Shown piece by piece: positions 39,449 through 51,569 of a stretch of DNA of 64,000 nucleotides. The stretch covers positions 62,001 to 126,000 of the forward strand of contig JAOYRU010002417.1 of the NCBI GenBank assembly GCA_026315105.1. Reading direction: 5' to 3'. The translations under genes were made by a program, and so were the position numbers. The notes beneath the pieces were generated by a model that did no database searches, had not been told where the DNA came from, and saw only the letters and a program-made list of their open reading frames with translations. The DNA is from Locusta migratoria (Eukaryota; Arthropoda; Insecta; Orthoptera; Acrididae). Each line of letters opens with the position of its first letter. Within the stretch, counting starts at the first letter, position 1.

Positions 39449-41559
39449 GTGTGGCCAGGGCGGCCAGTGCGGGTCGGTGGTGCAGCACCTGATGCTCCCT
39501 GGCCCATGGTAACTATATACATCCAAAATCATCTGCTCCTTGAAATTATGACTACTTTACCTAAACAAACGGCGAATAAAGTGGATTACCATACAGAAAC
39601 AGGAAAGAATATCATTTTGCGGATAAATGAATGTAGTGGCTGTAAGTGTCAAAAGCAGTGAAAACGCGATATATGCTAGTCGAACTAATCTGTGGTGCTG
39701 TGGCCTGCGCAGCAGTGTGGCCAGGGCGGCCAGTGCGGGTCGGTGGTGCAGCACCTGATGCTCCCTGGCCCATGGTAACTATATACATCCAAAATCATCT
39801 GCTCCTTGATATTATGACTACTTTACCTAAACAAACGGCGAATAAAGTGGATTACCATATAGAAACAGGAAAAAATATCATTTTGCGGAAAAATGAATGT
39901 AGTGGCTGTAAGTGTCAAAAGCAGTGAAAACGCGATATACGCTAGTCGAACTACTCTGTGGTGCTGTGGCCTGAGCAGCAGTGTGGCCAGGGCGGCCAGT
40001 GCGGGTCGGTCGTGCAGCACCTGATGCTCCCTGGCCCATGGTAACTATATACATCCAAAATCATCTGCTCCTTGATATTATGACTACTTTACCTAAACAA
40101 ACGGCGAATAAAGTGGATTACCATATAGAAACAGGAAAAAATATCATTTTGCGGAAAAATGAATGTAGTGGCTGTGTCAAAAGCAGTGAAAACGCGGTAT
40201 ACGCTAGTCGAACTAATCTGTGGTGCTGTGGCCTGAGCAGCAGTGTGGCCAGGGCGGCCAGTGCGGGTCGTTGGTGCAGCACCTGATGCTCCCTGGCCCA
40301 TGGTAACTATATACATCCAAAATCATCTGCTCCTTGAATTTATGACTACTTTACCTAAACAAACGGCGAATAAATTGCATTACCATATAGAAACAGGAAA
40401 AAATATCATTTTGCCGAAAAATGAATGTAGTGGCTGTGTCAAAAGCAGTGAAAACCCGATATACGCTAGTCGAACTAATCTGTGGTGCTGTGGCCAGAGC
40501 AGCAGTGTGGCCAGGGCGGCCCTTGCGGGTCGGTGGTGCAGCACCTGATGCTCCCTGGCCCATGGTAACTAAATACATCCAAAATCATCTGCTCCTTGAA
40601 ATTATGACTACTTTACCTAAACAAACGGCGAATAAAGTGGATTACCATATAGAAACAGGAAAAAGTATTATTTTGCGGAAAAATGAATGTAGTGGCTGTA
40701 AGTGTCAAAAGCAGTGAAAACGCGATATACGCTAGTCGAACTAATCTGTGGTGCTGTGGCCTGAGCAGCAGTGTGGCCAGGGCGGCCCGTGCGGGTCGGT
40801 GGTGCAGCACCTGATGCTCCCTGGCCCATGGTAACTATATACATCCAAAATCATCGGCTCCTTGAAATTATGACTACTTTACCTAAACAAACGGCGAATA
40901 AATTGGATTACCATATAGAAACAGGAAAAAATATCATTTTGCGGAAAAATGAATGTAGTGGCTGTAAGTGTCAAAAGCAGTGAAAACCCGATATACGCTA
41001 GTCGAACTAATCTGTGGTGCTGTGGCCAGAGCAGCAGTGTGGCCAGGGCGGCCAGTGCGGGTCGGTGGTGCAGCACCTGATGCTCCCTGGCCCATGGTAA
41101 CTATATACATCCAAAAGCATCTGCTCTTGAAAATATGACTACTTTACCTAAACAAACGGCGAATAAAGTGGATTACCATATAGAAACAAGAAAAAATATC
41201 ATTTTGCGGAAAAGTGAATGTAGTGGCTGTGTCAAAAGCAGTGAAAACGCGGTATACGCTAGTCGAACTAATCTGTGGTGCTGTGGCCTGAGCAGCAGTG
41301 TGGCCAGGGCGACCAGTGCGGGTCGGTGGTGCAGCACCTGAAGCTCCCTGGCCCATGGTAACTATATACATCCAAAATCATCTGCTCCTTGAAATTATGA
41401 CTACTTTACCTAAACAAACGGCGAATAAAGTGGATTACCATATAGAAACAGGAAAAAATATCATTTTGCGGAAAAATGAATGTAGTGGCTGTGTCAAAAG
41501 CAGTGAAAACGCGGTATACGCTAGTCGAACTAATCTGTGGTGCTGTGGCCTGAGCAGCA
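39449..41559 (+). repeat. Eight-monomer higher-order unit, first copy (2,111 bp)
   Basis: Order is p (39,449; CATACAGAAAC, ATATATGCTAG), a (39,715), b (39,981), c (40,243), d (40,505), f-like (40,771; CATCGGCTCC, long form, AACCCG), g (41,037, with CTGCTCTTGAAAA lacking one C) and a plain monomer (41,298). It is derived from the nine-type unit by loss of e and i and addition of p. The next eight monomers repeat it. Confidence 0.87.
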
Positions 41560-43669
41560 GTGTGGCCAGGGCGGCCAGTGCGGGTCGGTGGTGCAGCACC
41601 TGATGCTCCCTGGCCCATGGTAACTATATACATCCAAAATCATCTGCTCCTTGAAATTATGACTACTTTACCTAAACAAACGGCGAATAAAGTGGATTAC
41701 CATACAGAAACAGGAAAAAATTTCATTTTGCGGATAAATGAATGTAGTGGCTGTAAGTGTCAAAAGCAGTGAAAACGCGATATATGCTAGTCGAACTAAT
41801 CTGTGGTGCTGTGGCCTGCGCAGCAGTGTGGCCAGGGCGGCCAGTGCGGGTCGGTGGTGCAGCACCTGATGCTCCCTGGCCCATGGTAACTATATACATC
41901 CAAAATCATCTGCTCCTTGATATTATGACTACTTTACCTAAACAAACGGCGAATAAAGTGGATTACCATATAGAAACAGGAAAAAATATCATTTTGCGGA
42001 AAAATGAATGTAGTGGCTGTAAGTGTCAAAAGCAGTGAAAACGCGATATACGCTAGTCGAACTACTCTGTGGTGCTGTGGCCTGAGCAGCAGTGTGGCCA
42101 GGGCGGCCAGTGCGGGTCGGTCGTGCAGCACCTGATGCTCCCTGGCCCATGGTAACTGTATACATCCAAAATCATCTGCTCCTTGATATTATGACTACTT
42201 TACCTAAACAAACGGCGAATAAAGTGGATTACCATATAGAAACAGGAAAAAATATCATTTTGCGGAAAAATGAATGTAGTGGCTGTGTCAAAAGCAGTGA
42301 AAACGCGGTATACGCTAGTCGAACTAATCTGTGGTGCTGTGGCCTGAGCAGCAGTGTGGCCAGGGCAGCCAGTACGGGTCGTTGGTGCAGCACCTGATGC
42401 TCCCTGGCCCATGGTAACTATATACATCCAAAATCATCTGCTCCTTGAATTTATGACTACTTTACCTAAACAAACGGCGAATAAATTGGATTACCATATA
42501 GAAACAGGAAAAATATCATTTTGCCGAAAAATGAATGTAGTGGCTGTGTCAAAAGCAGTGAAAACCCGATATACGCTAGTCGAACTAATCTGTGGTGCTG
42601 TGGCCAGAGCAGCAGTGTGGCCAGGGCGGCCAGTGCGGGTCGGTGGTGCAGCACCTGATGCTCCCTGGCCCATGGTAACTAAATACATCCAAAATCATCT
42701 GCTCCTTGAAATTATGACTACTTTACCTAAACAAACGGCGAATAAAGTGGATTACCATATAGAAACAGGAAAAAGTATCATTTTGCGGAAAAATAAATGT
42801 AGTGGCTGTAAGTGTCAAAAGCAGTGAAAACGCGATATACGCTAGTCGAACTAATCTGTGGTGCTGTGGCCTGAGCAGCAGTGTGGCCAGGGCGGCCAGT
42901 GCGGGTCGGTGGTGCAGCACCTGATGCTCCCTGGCCCATGGTAACTATATACATCCAAAATCATCGGCTCCTTGAAATTATGACTACTTTACCTAAACAA
43001 ACGGCGAATAAATTGGATTACCATATAGAAACAGGAAAAAATATCATTTTGCGGAAAAATGAATGTAGTGGCTGTAAGTGTCAAAAGCAGTGAAAACCCG
43101 ATATACGCTAGTCGAACTAATCTGTGGTGCTGTGGCCAGAGCAGCAGTGTGGCCAGGGCGGCCAGTGCGGGACGGTGGTGCAGCACCTGATGCTCCCTGG
43201 CCCATGGTAACTATATACATCCAAAAGCATCTGCTCTTGAAAATATGACTACTTTACCTAAACAAACGGCGAATAAAGTGGATTACCATATAGAAACAAG
43301 AAAAAATATCATTTTGCGGAAAAGTGATTGTAGTGGCTGTGTCAAAAGCAGTGAAAACGCGGTATACGCTAGTCGAACTAATCTGTGGTGCTGTGGCCTG
43401 AGCAGCAGTGTGGCCAGGGCGACCAGTGCGGGTCGGTGGTGCAGCACCTGATGCTCCCTGGCCCATGGTAACTATATACATCCAAAATCATCTGCTCCTT
43501 GAAATTATGACTACTTTACCTAAACAAACGTCGAATAAAGTGGATTACCATATAGAAACAGGAAAATATATCATCTTGCGGATAAATGAATGTAGTGGCT
43601 GTGTCAAAAGCAGTGAAAACGCGATATACGCTAGTCGAACTAATCTGTGGTGCTGTGGCCTGAGCAGCA
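41560..43669 (+). repeat. Eight-monomer higher-order unit, second copy (2,110 bp)
   Basis: p 41,560, a 41,826, b 42,092, c 42,354, d 42,615, f-like 42,881, g 43,147 and h 43,408. The one-base loss CTGCTCTTGAAAA recurs at 43,231-43,240, exactly as at 41,121-41,130, which supports common descent. One further A is lost in c (GGAAAAATATC near 42,508), changing the offset from 2,111 to 2,110. The last position is a true h here but a plain monomer in the first copy. Confidence 0.87.
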
Positions 43670-45184
43670 GTGTGGCCAGGGCGGCCAGTGCGGGTCGGTG
43701 GTGCAGCACCTGATGCTCCCTGGCCCATGGTAACTATATACATCCAAAATCATCTGCTCCTTGAAATTATTACTACTTTACCAAAACAAACGGCGAATAA
43801 ATTGGTTTACCATATAGAAACAGGAAAAAATATCATTTTGCGGAAAAATGAATGTAGTGGCTGTGTCAAAAGCAGTGAAAACGCGATATACGCTAGTCGA
43901 ACTAATCTGTGGTGCTGTGGCCTGAGCAGCAGTGTGGCCAGGGCGGCCAGTGGGGGTCGGTGGTGCAGCACCTGATGCTCCCTGGCCCATGGTAACTATA
44001 TACATCGAAAATCATCTGCTCCTTGAAATTATGACTACTTTAATTAAAGAAACGGCGAATAAAGTGGATTACCATATAGAAACAGGAAAAAATATCATTT
44101 TGCGGAAAAATGAATGTAGTGGCTGTGTCAAAAGCAGTGAAAACGCGGTATACGCTAGTCGAACTAATCTGTGGTGCTGTGGCCTGAGCAGCAGTGTGGC
44201 CAGGGCGGCCAGTGCGGGTCAGTGGTGCAGCACCTGATGCTCCCTGGCCCATGGTAACTATATACATCCAAAAGCATCTGCTCCTTGAAAATATGACTAC
44301 TTTACCTAAACAAACGGCGAATAAAGTGGATTACCATATAGAAACAGGAAAAAATATCATTTGCGGAAAAATGAATGTAGTGGCTGTGTCAAAAGCAGTG
44401 AAAACGCGGTATACGCTAGTCGAACTAATCTGTGGTGCTGTGGCCTGAGCAGCAGTGTGGCCAGGGCGGCCAGTGCGGGTCGGTGGTGCAGCACCTGTTG
44501 CTCCCTGGCCCATGGTAACTATATACATCCAAAATCATCTGCTCCTTGAAATTATGACTCCTTTACCTAAACAAACGTCGAATAAAGTGGATTACCATAT
44601 AGAAACAGGAAAATTTATCATCTTGCGGAAAAATGAACGTATTGGCTGTGTCAAAAGCAGTGAAAACGCGATATTCGCTAGTCGAACTAATCTGTGGTGC
44701 TGTGGCCTGAGCAGCAGTGTGGCCAGGGAGCCAGTGCGGGTCGGTGGTGCAGCACCTGATGCTCCCTGGCCCATGGTAACTATATACATCCAAAATCATC
44801 TGCTCCTTGAAATTATGACTCCTTTACCTAAACAAACGTCGAATAAAGTGGATTACCATATAGAAACAGGAAAATATATCATCTTGCGGAAAAATGAATG
44901 TAGTGGCTGTGTCAAAAGCAGTGAAAACGCGATATACGCTAGTCGAACTAATCTGTGGTGCTGTGGCCTGAGCAGCAGTGTGGCCAGGGCGGCCAGTGCG
45001 GGTCGGTGGTACAGCACCTGATGCTCCCTGGCCCATGGTAACTATAAACATCCAAAATCATCTGCTCCTTGAAATTATGACTACTTTACCTAAACAAACG
45101 GCGAATAAAGTGGATTACCATATAGAAACAGGAAAAAATATCATTTTGCGGAAAAATGAATGTAGTGGCTGTGTCAAAAGCAGT

Positions 45185-45224
45185 GAAAACGCGGTATACG
45201 CTAGGAAAACGCAGTATACGCTAG
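45185..45224 (+). repeat. 20-bp imperfect tandem duplication at a recombination junction
   Basis: GAAAACGC-G-GTATACGCTAG (45,185-45,204) is followed at once by GAAAACGC-A-GTATACGCTAG (45,205-45,224). The two copies differ by one base, each matching a different monomer type of the array. The host monomer (44,978-45,259) is therefore 282 bp. Sequence from 45,205 onward matches 47,038 onward, so 45,204/45,205 is the left edge of a duplicated block. Confidence 0.93.
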
Positions 45225-46582
45225 TCGAACTAATCTGTGGTGCTGTGGCCTGAGCAGCAGTGTGGCCAGGGCGGCCAGTGCGGGTCGGTGGTGCAACACC
45301 TGATGCTCCCTGGCCCATGGTAAATATATACATCCAAAATCATCTGCTCCTTGAAATTATGACTACTTTACCTAAACAAACGGCGAATAAAGTGGATTAC
45401 CATATAGAAACAAGAAAAAATATCATTTTGCGGAAAAATGAATGTAGTGGCTGTGTCAAAAGCAGTGAAAACGCGATATACGCTAGTCGAACAAATCTGT
45501 GGTGATGTGGCCTGAGCAGCAGTGTGGCCAGGGCGGCCAGTGGGGGTCGGTGGTGCAGCACCTGATGCTCCCTGGCTATATACATCCAAAATCATCTGCT
45601 CCTTGAAATTATGACTACTTTACCTAAACAAACGGCGAATAAAGTGGATTACCATATAGAAACAGGAAAAAATATCATTTTGCGGAAAAATGAATGTAGT
45701 GGCTGTGTCAAAAGCAGTGAAAACGCGGTAAACGCTAGTCGAACTAATCTGTGGTGCTGTGTCCTGAGCAGCAGTGTGGCCACGGCGGCCAGTGCGGGTC
45801 GGTGGTGCAGCACCTGATGCTCCCTGGCCCATGGTAACTATATACATCCAAAATCATCTGCTCCTTGAAATTATGACTACTTTACCTAAAGAAACGGCGA
45901 ATAAATTGGTTTACCATATAGAAACAGGAAAAAATATCATTTTGCGGAAAAATGAATGTAGTGGCTGTGTCAAAAGCAGTGAAAACGCGATATACGCTAG
46001 TCGAACTAATCTGTGGTGCTGTGGCCTGAGCAGCAGTGTGGCCAGGGCGGCCAGTGGGGGTCGGTGGTGCAGCACCTGATGCTCCCTGGCCCGTGGTAAC
46101 TATATACATCCAAAATCATCTGCTCCTTGAAATTATGACTACTTTACCTAAAAGACGGCAAATAAAGTGGATTACCATATAGAAACAGGAAAAAATATCA
46201 TTTTGCGGAAAAATGAATGTAGTGGCTGTAAGTGTCAAAAGCAGTGAAAACGCGATATACGCTAGTCGAACTAATGTGGTGGTGTGGCCTGCGCAGCAGT
46301 GCGGCCAGGGCGGCCAGTGTGGGTCGGTGGTGCAGCACCTGATGCTCCCTGGCCCATGGTACCTATATACATCCAAAATCATCTGCTCCTTGAAATTATG
46401 ACTACTTTACCTAAACAAACGGCGAATAAAGTGGATTACCATATAGAAACAGGAAATAATATCATTTTGCGGAAAAATGAATGTAGTGGCTGTAAGTGTC
46501 AAAAGCAGTGAAAACGCGATATACGCTAGTCGAACTAATCTGTGGTGCTGTGGCCTGAGCAGCAGTGTGGCCAGGGCGGCCA
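45205..46582 (+). repeat. Seven-monomer-offset duplicated block, left copy (1,378 bp)
   Basis: Matches 47,038-48,415 at 1,833 bp offset and appears almost identical. Both copies share a 10-bp deletion that reads CCTGGCTATATAC (junction after 45,576), CCTAAAAGACGGCAAAT (about 46,147), GAACTAATGTGGTGGTGTGG (about 46,267), GGTAAATATATAC, CGAACAAATC with GGTGATGTGG, and GGAAATAATATC. The match ends at 46,583, where this copy reads CACTGTGGG and the partner CAGTGCGGG. Confidence 0.92.
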
Positions 46583-47290
46583 CTGTGGGTCGGTGGTGCA
46601 GCACCTGATGCTCCCTGGCCCATGGTAACTATATACATCCAAAATCATCTGCTCCTTGAAATTATGACTAATTTACCTAAACAAACGGGGAATAAAGTGG
46701 ATTACCATATAGAAACAGGAAAAAATATCATTTTGCGGAAAAATAAATGTAGTAGCTGTGTCAAAAGCAGTGAAAACGCGATATACGCTAGTCGAACAAA
46801 TCTGTGGTGCTGTGGCCTGAGCAGCAGTGTGGCCAGGGCGGCCAGTGCGGGTCGGTCGTGCAGCACCTGATGCTCCCTGACCCATGGTAACTATATACAT
46901 CCAAAATCATCTGCTTCTTGAAATTATGACTACTTTACCTAAACAAACGGCGAATCAAGTGGATTACCATATAGAAACAGGAAAAAATATCATTTTGCGG
47001 ATAAATGAATGTAGTGGCTGTAAGCGTCAAAAGCAGTGAAAACGCAGTATACGCTAGTCGAACTAATCTGTGGTGCTGTGGCCTGAGCAGCAGTGTGGCC
47101 AGGGCGGCCAGTGCGGGTCGGTGGTGCAACACCTGATGCTCCCTGGCCCATGGTAAATATATACATCCAAAATCATCTGCTCCTTGAAATTATGACTACT
47201 TTGACCTAAACAAACGGCGAATAAAGTGATTACCATATAGAAACAAGAAAAAATATCATTTTGCGGAAAAATGAATGTAGTGGCTGTGTC
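46565..47290 (+). repeat. Segment repeated at 51,308 (offset 4,743 bp)
   Basis: Monomers 46,565, 46,827 and the first part of 47,093 match 51,308, 51,570 and 51,836. Shared rare states are CTAATTTACC with ACGGGGAAT and GTAGTAGCTG, CGAACAAATC, CCCTGACCCATGG, CTGCTTCTTG, GCGAATCAAGTGG, GTAAGCGTC, GCAGTATACG and GTGCAACACC. The first monomer also reappears at 48,664 (offset 2,099). Confidence 0.85.
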
Positions 47291-48415
47291 AAAAGCAGTG
47301 AAAACGCGATATACGCTAGTCGAACAAATCTGTGGTGATGTGGCCTGAGCAGCAGTGTGGCCAGGGCGGCCAGTGGGGGTCGGTGGTGCAGCACCTGATG
47401 CTCCCTGGCTATATACATCCAAAATCATCTGCTCCTTGAAATTATGACTACTTTACCTAAACAAACGGCGAATAAAGTGGATTACCATATAGAAACAGGA
47501 AAAAATATCATTTTGCGGAAAAATGAATGTAGTGGCTGTGTCAAAAGCAGTGAAAACGCGGTAAACGCTAGTCGAACTAATCTGTGGTGCTGTGTCCTGA
47601 GCAGCAGTGTGGCCACGGCGGCCAGTGCGGGTCGGTGGTGCAGCACCTGATGCTCCCTGGCCCATGGTAACTATATACATCCAAAATCATCTGCTCCTTG
47701 AAATTATGACTACTTTACCTAAAGAAACGGCGAATAAATTGGTTTACCATATAGAAACAGGAAAAAATATCATTTTGCGGAAAAATGAATGTAGTGGCTG
47801 TGTCAAAAGCAGTGAAAACGCGATATACGCTAGTCGAACTAATCTGTGGTGCTGTGGCCTGAGCAGCAGTGTGGCCAGGGCGGCCAGTGGGGGTCGGTGG
47901 TGCAGCACCTGATGCTCCCTGGCCCGTGGTAACTATATACATCCAAAATCATCTGCTCCTTGAAATTATGACTACTTTACCTAAAAGACGGCAAATAAAG
48001 TGGATTACCATATAGAAACAGGAAAAAATATCATTTTGCGGAAAAATGAATGTAGTGGCTGTAAGTGTCAAAAGCAGTGAAAACGCGATATACGCTAGTC
48101 GAACTAATGTGGTGGTGTGGCCTGCGCAGCAGTGCGGCCAGGGCGGCCAGTGTGGGTCGGTGGTGCAGCACCTGATGCTCCCTGGCCCATGGTACCTATA
48201 TACATCCAAAATCATCTGCTCCTTGAAATTATGACTACTTTACCTAAACAAACGGCGAATAAAGTGGATTACCATATAGAAACAGGAAATAATATCATTT
48301 TGCGGAAAAATGAATGTAGTGGCTGTAAGTGTCAAAAGCAGTGAAAACGCGATATACGCTAGTCGAACTAATCTGTGGTGCTGTGGCCTGAGCAGCAGTG
48401 TGGCCAGGGCGGCCA
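47038..48415 (+). repeat. Seven-monomer-offset duplicated block, right copy (1,378 bp)
   Basis: Partner of 45,205-46,582, with the 10-bp deletion junction after 47,409. The differences I see are an inserted G (CTTTGACC, about 47,213) and a deleted G (AGTGATTACC, about 47,229), which cancel in length. On its left side this copy continues into a normal monomer with no duplication, which identifies it as the undisturbed register. Confidence 0.9.
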
Positions 48416-51400
48416 GTGCGGGTCGGTGGTGAAGCACTTGATGCTCCCTGGCCCATGGTAACTATATATATCCAAAATCATCTGCTCCTTGAAATTATGA
48501 CTATTTTACCTAAACAAACGGCGAATAAAGTGGATTACCATATAGAAACAGGAAAAAATATCATTTTGCGGAAAAATGAATGTAGTGGCTGTAAGTGTCA
48601 AAAGCAGTGAAAACGCAATATACGCTGGTCGAACTAATCTGTGGTGCTGTGGCCTGAGCAGCAGTGTGGCCAGGGCGGCCACTGTGGGTCGGTGGTGCAG
48701 CACCTGATGCTCCCTGGCCCATGGTAACTATATACATCCAAAATCATCTGCTCCTTGAAATTATGACTAATTTACCTAAACAAACGGGGAATAAAGTGGA
48801 TTACCATATAGAAACAGGTAAAAATATCATTTTGCGGAAAAATAAATGTAGTAGCTGTGTCAAAAGCAGTGAAAACGCGATATACGCTAGTCGAACTAAT
48901 CTGTGGTGCTGTGGCCTGAGCAGCAGTGTGGCCAGGGCGGCCAGTGCGGGTCGGTCGTGCAGCACCTGATGCTCCCTGGCCCATGGTAACTATATACATC
49001 CAAAATCATCTGCTCCTTGAAATTATGACTACTTTACCTAAACAAACGGCGAATAAAGTGGATTACCATATAGAAACAGGAAAAAATATCATTTTGCGGA
49101 TCAATGAATGTAGTGGCTGTAAGTTTCAAAAGCAGTGTAAACGCGATATACGCTAGTCGAACTAATCTGTGGTGCTGTGGCCTGAGCAGCAGTGTGGTCA
49201 GGGCGGCCAGCGCGGGTCGGTGGTGCAGCACCTGATGCTCCCTGGCCCATGGTAACTATATACATCCAAAATCATCTGCTCCTTGAAATTATGACTACTT
49301 TACCTAAACAAACGGCGAATAAAGTGGACTACCATATAGAAACAGGAAAAAATATCATTTTGCGGAAAAATGAATGTAGTGGCTGTGTCAAAAGCAGTGA
49401 AAACGCGATATACGCTAGTCGAACTAATCTGTGGTGCTGTGGCCTGAGCAGCAGTGTGGCCAGGGCGGCCGTGCGGGTCGGTGGTGCAGCACCTGATGCT
49501 CCCTGGCCCATGGTAACTATATACATCCAAAATCATCTGCTCCTTGATATTATGACTACTTTACCTAAACAAACGGCGAATAAAGTGGATTACCATATAG
49601 AAACAGGTAAAAATATCATTTTGCGGAAAAATGAATGAAGTGGCTGTGTCAAAAGCAGTGAAAACGCAGAATACGCAAGTCGAACTAATTTGTGGTGCTG
49701 TGGCCTGAGCAGCAGTGTGGCCAGGGCTGCCAGTGCGGGTCGGTGGTGCAGCACCTGATGCTCCCTGGTCCATGGTAACTATATACATCCAAAATCATCT
49801 GCTCCTTGAAATTATGACTACTTTACCTAAACAAACGGCGAATAATGTGGATTACCATATAGAAACAGGAAAAAATATCATTTTGCGGATAAATGAATGT
49901 AGTGGCTGTGTCAAAAGCAGTGAAAACGCGGTATACGCTAGTCGAACTAATCTGTGGTGCTGTGGCCTGAAGCAGCAGTGTGGCCAGGGCGGCCAGTGCG
50001 GGTCGGTGGTGCAGCACCTGATGCTCCCTGGCCCATGGTAACTATATACATCCAAAATCATCTGCTCCTTGAAATTATGACTACTTTACCTAAACAAACG
50101 GCGAATAAAGTGGATTACCATACAGAAACAGGAAAAAATATCATTTTGCGGATAAATGAATGTAGTGGCTGTAAGTGCCAAAAGCAGTGAAAACGCGATA
50201 TACGCTAGTCGAACTAATCTGTGGTGCTGTGGCCTGCGCAGCAGTGCGGCCAGGGCGGCCAGTGTGGGTCGGTGGTGCAGCACCTGATGCTCCCTGGCCC
50301 ATGGTAACTATATACATCCAAAATCATCTGCACCTTGAAATTATGACTAATTTACCTAAACAAACGGCGAATAAAGTGGATTACCATATAGAAACAGGAA
50401 AAAATATCATTTTGCGGAAAAATGAATGTAGTGGCTGTAAGTGTCAAAAGCAATGTAAACGCGATATACGCTAGTCGAACAAATCTGTGATGCTGTGGCC
50501 TGAGCAGCAGTGTGGCCAGGGCAGGCAGTGCGGGTCGGTGGTGCAGCACCTGATGCTCCCTGGCCCATGGTAACTATATATATCCAAAATCATCTGCTCC
50601 TTGAAATTATGACTACTTTACCTAAACAAACGGCGAATAAATTGGATTACCATATAGAAACAGGAAAAAATATCATTTTGAGGAAAAATGAATGTAGTGG
50701 CGTTAAGCGTCAAAAGCAGTGAAAATGCGATATACGCTAGTCGAACTAATCTGTGGTGATGTGGCCTGAGCAGCAGTGTGGCCAGGGTGGCCAGTGCGGG
50801 TCGGTGGTGCAGCACCTGATGCTCCCTGGCCCATGGTAACTATAAACATCCAAAATCATCTGCTCCTTGAAATTATGACTACTTTACCTAAACAAACGGC
50901 GAATAAAGTGGATTACCATATAGAAACAGGAAAAAATATCATTTTGCGGATAAATGAATGTAGTGGCTGTTAGTGTCAAAAGCAGTGAAAACGCGATATA
51001 CGCTAGTCGAACTAATCTGTGGTGCTGTGGCCTGAGCAGCAGTGTGGCCAGGGCGGCCAGTGCGGGTCGGTGGTGAAGCACTTGATGCTTCCTGGCCCAT
51101 GGTAACTATATACATCCAAAATCATCTGCTCCTTGAAATTATGACTACTTTACCTAAACAAACGGCGAATAAAGTGGATTACCATATAGAAACAGGAAAA
51201 ATTATCATTTTGCGGAAAAATGAATGTAGTGGCTGTAAGTGTCAAAAGCAGTGAAAACGCAATATACGCTGGTCGAACTAATCTGTGGTGCTGTGGCCTG
51301 AGCAGCAGTGTGGCCAGGGCGGCCACTGTGGGTCGGTGGTGCAGCACCTGATGCTCCCTGGCCCATGGTAACTATATACATCCAAAATCATCTGCTCCTT

Positions 51401-51569
51401 GAAATTATGACTAATTTACCTAAACAAACGGGGAATAAAGTGGATTACCATATAGAAACAGGAAAAAATATCATTTTGCGGAAAAATAAATGTAGTAGCT
51501 GTGTCAAAAGCAGTGAAAACGCGATATACGCTAGTCGAACAAATCTGTGGTGCTGTGGCCTGAGCAGCA

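Larger units (their letters stand above)
24203..45204 (+). repeat. Zone 4: nine-type higher-order repeat domain
   Basis: Eighty monomers, 21 long form, built mainly from nine recurring types a to i. Starts: 24203, 24469, 24731, 24997, 25259, 25521, 25787, 26049, 26311, 26573, 26835, 27097, 27363, 27625, 27887, 28153, 28415, 28677, 28939, 29201, 29463, 29729, 29995, 30257, 30519, 30781, 31043, 31305, 31567, 31833, 32095, 32357, 32623, 32885, 33147, 33409, 33671, 33933, 34199, 34461, 34727, 34993, 35255, 35517, 35779, 36040, 36301, 36567, 36829, 37091, 37353, 37615, 37877, 38139, 38401, 38663, 38925, 39187, 39449, 39715, 39981, 40243, 40505, 40771, 41037, 41298, 41560, 41826, 42092, 42354, 42615, 42881, 43147, 43408, 43670, 43932, 44194, 44455, 44717, 44978. 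The stretch 34,200-39,450 is less ordered. It mixes types c, d, g and h with ordinary monomers. Confidence 0.88.

Noticed and set aside
44455..45021. Open reading frames of about 60 to 188 codons on both strands in every monomer, the longest here
   Set aside because: They are the same translated repeat in shifting frames. Unit lengths of 262 and 266 are not multiples of three, stops recur in each monomer, and the longest frame exists only because a small deletion near 44,728 shifts it past the usual stop. No codon-level conservation, signal or known domain is visible.
45577..45600. Insertion or excision footprint of a mobile element at the 10-bp deletion
   Set aside because: No target-site duplication or terminal repeat is present. 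The loss is a simple deletion copied along with its block.
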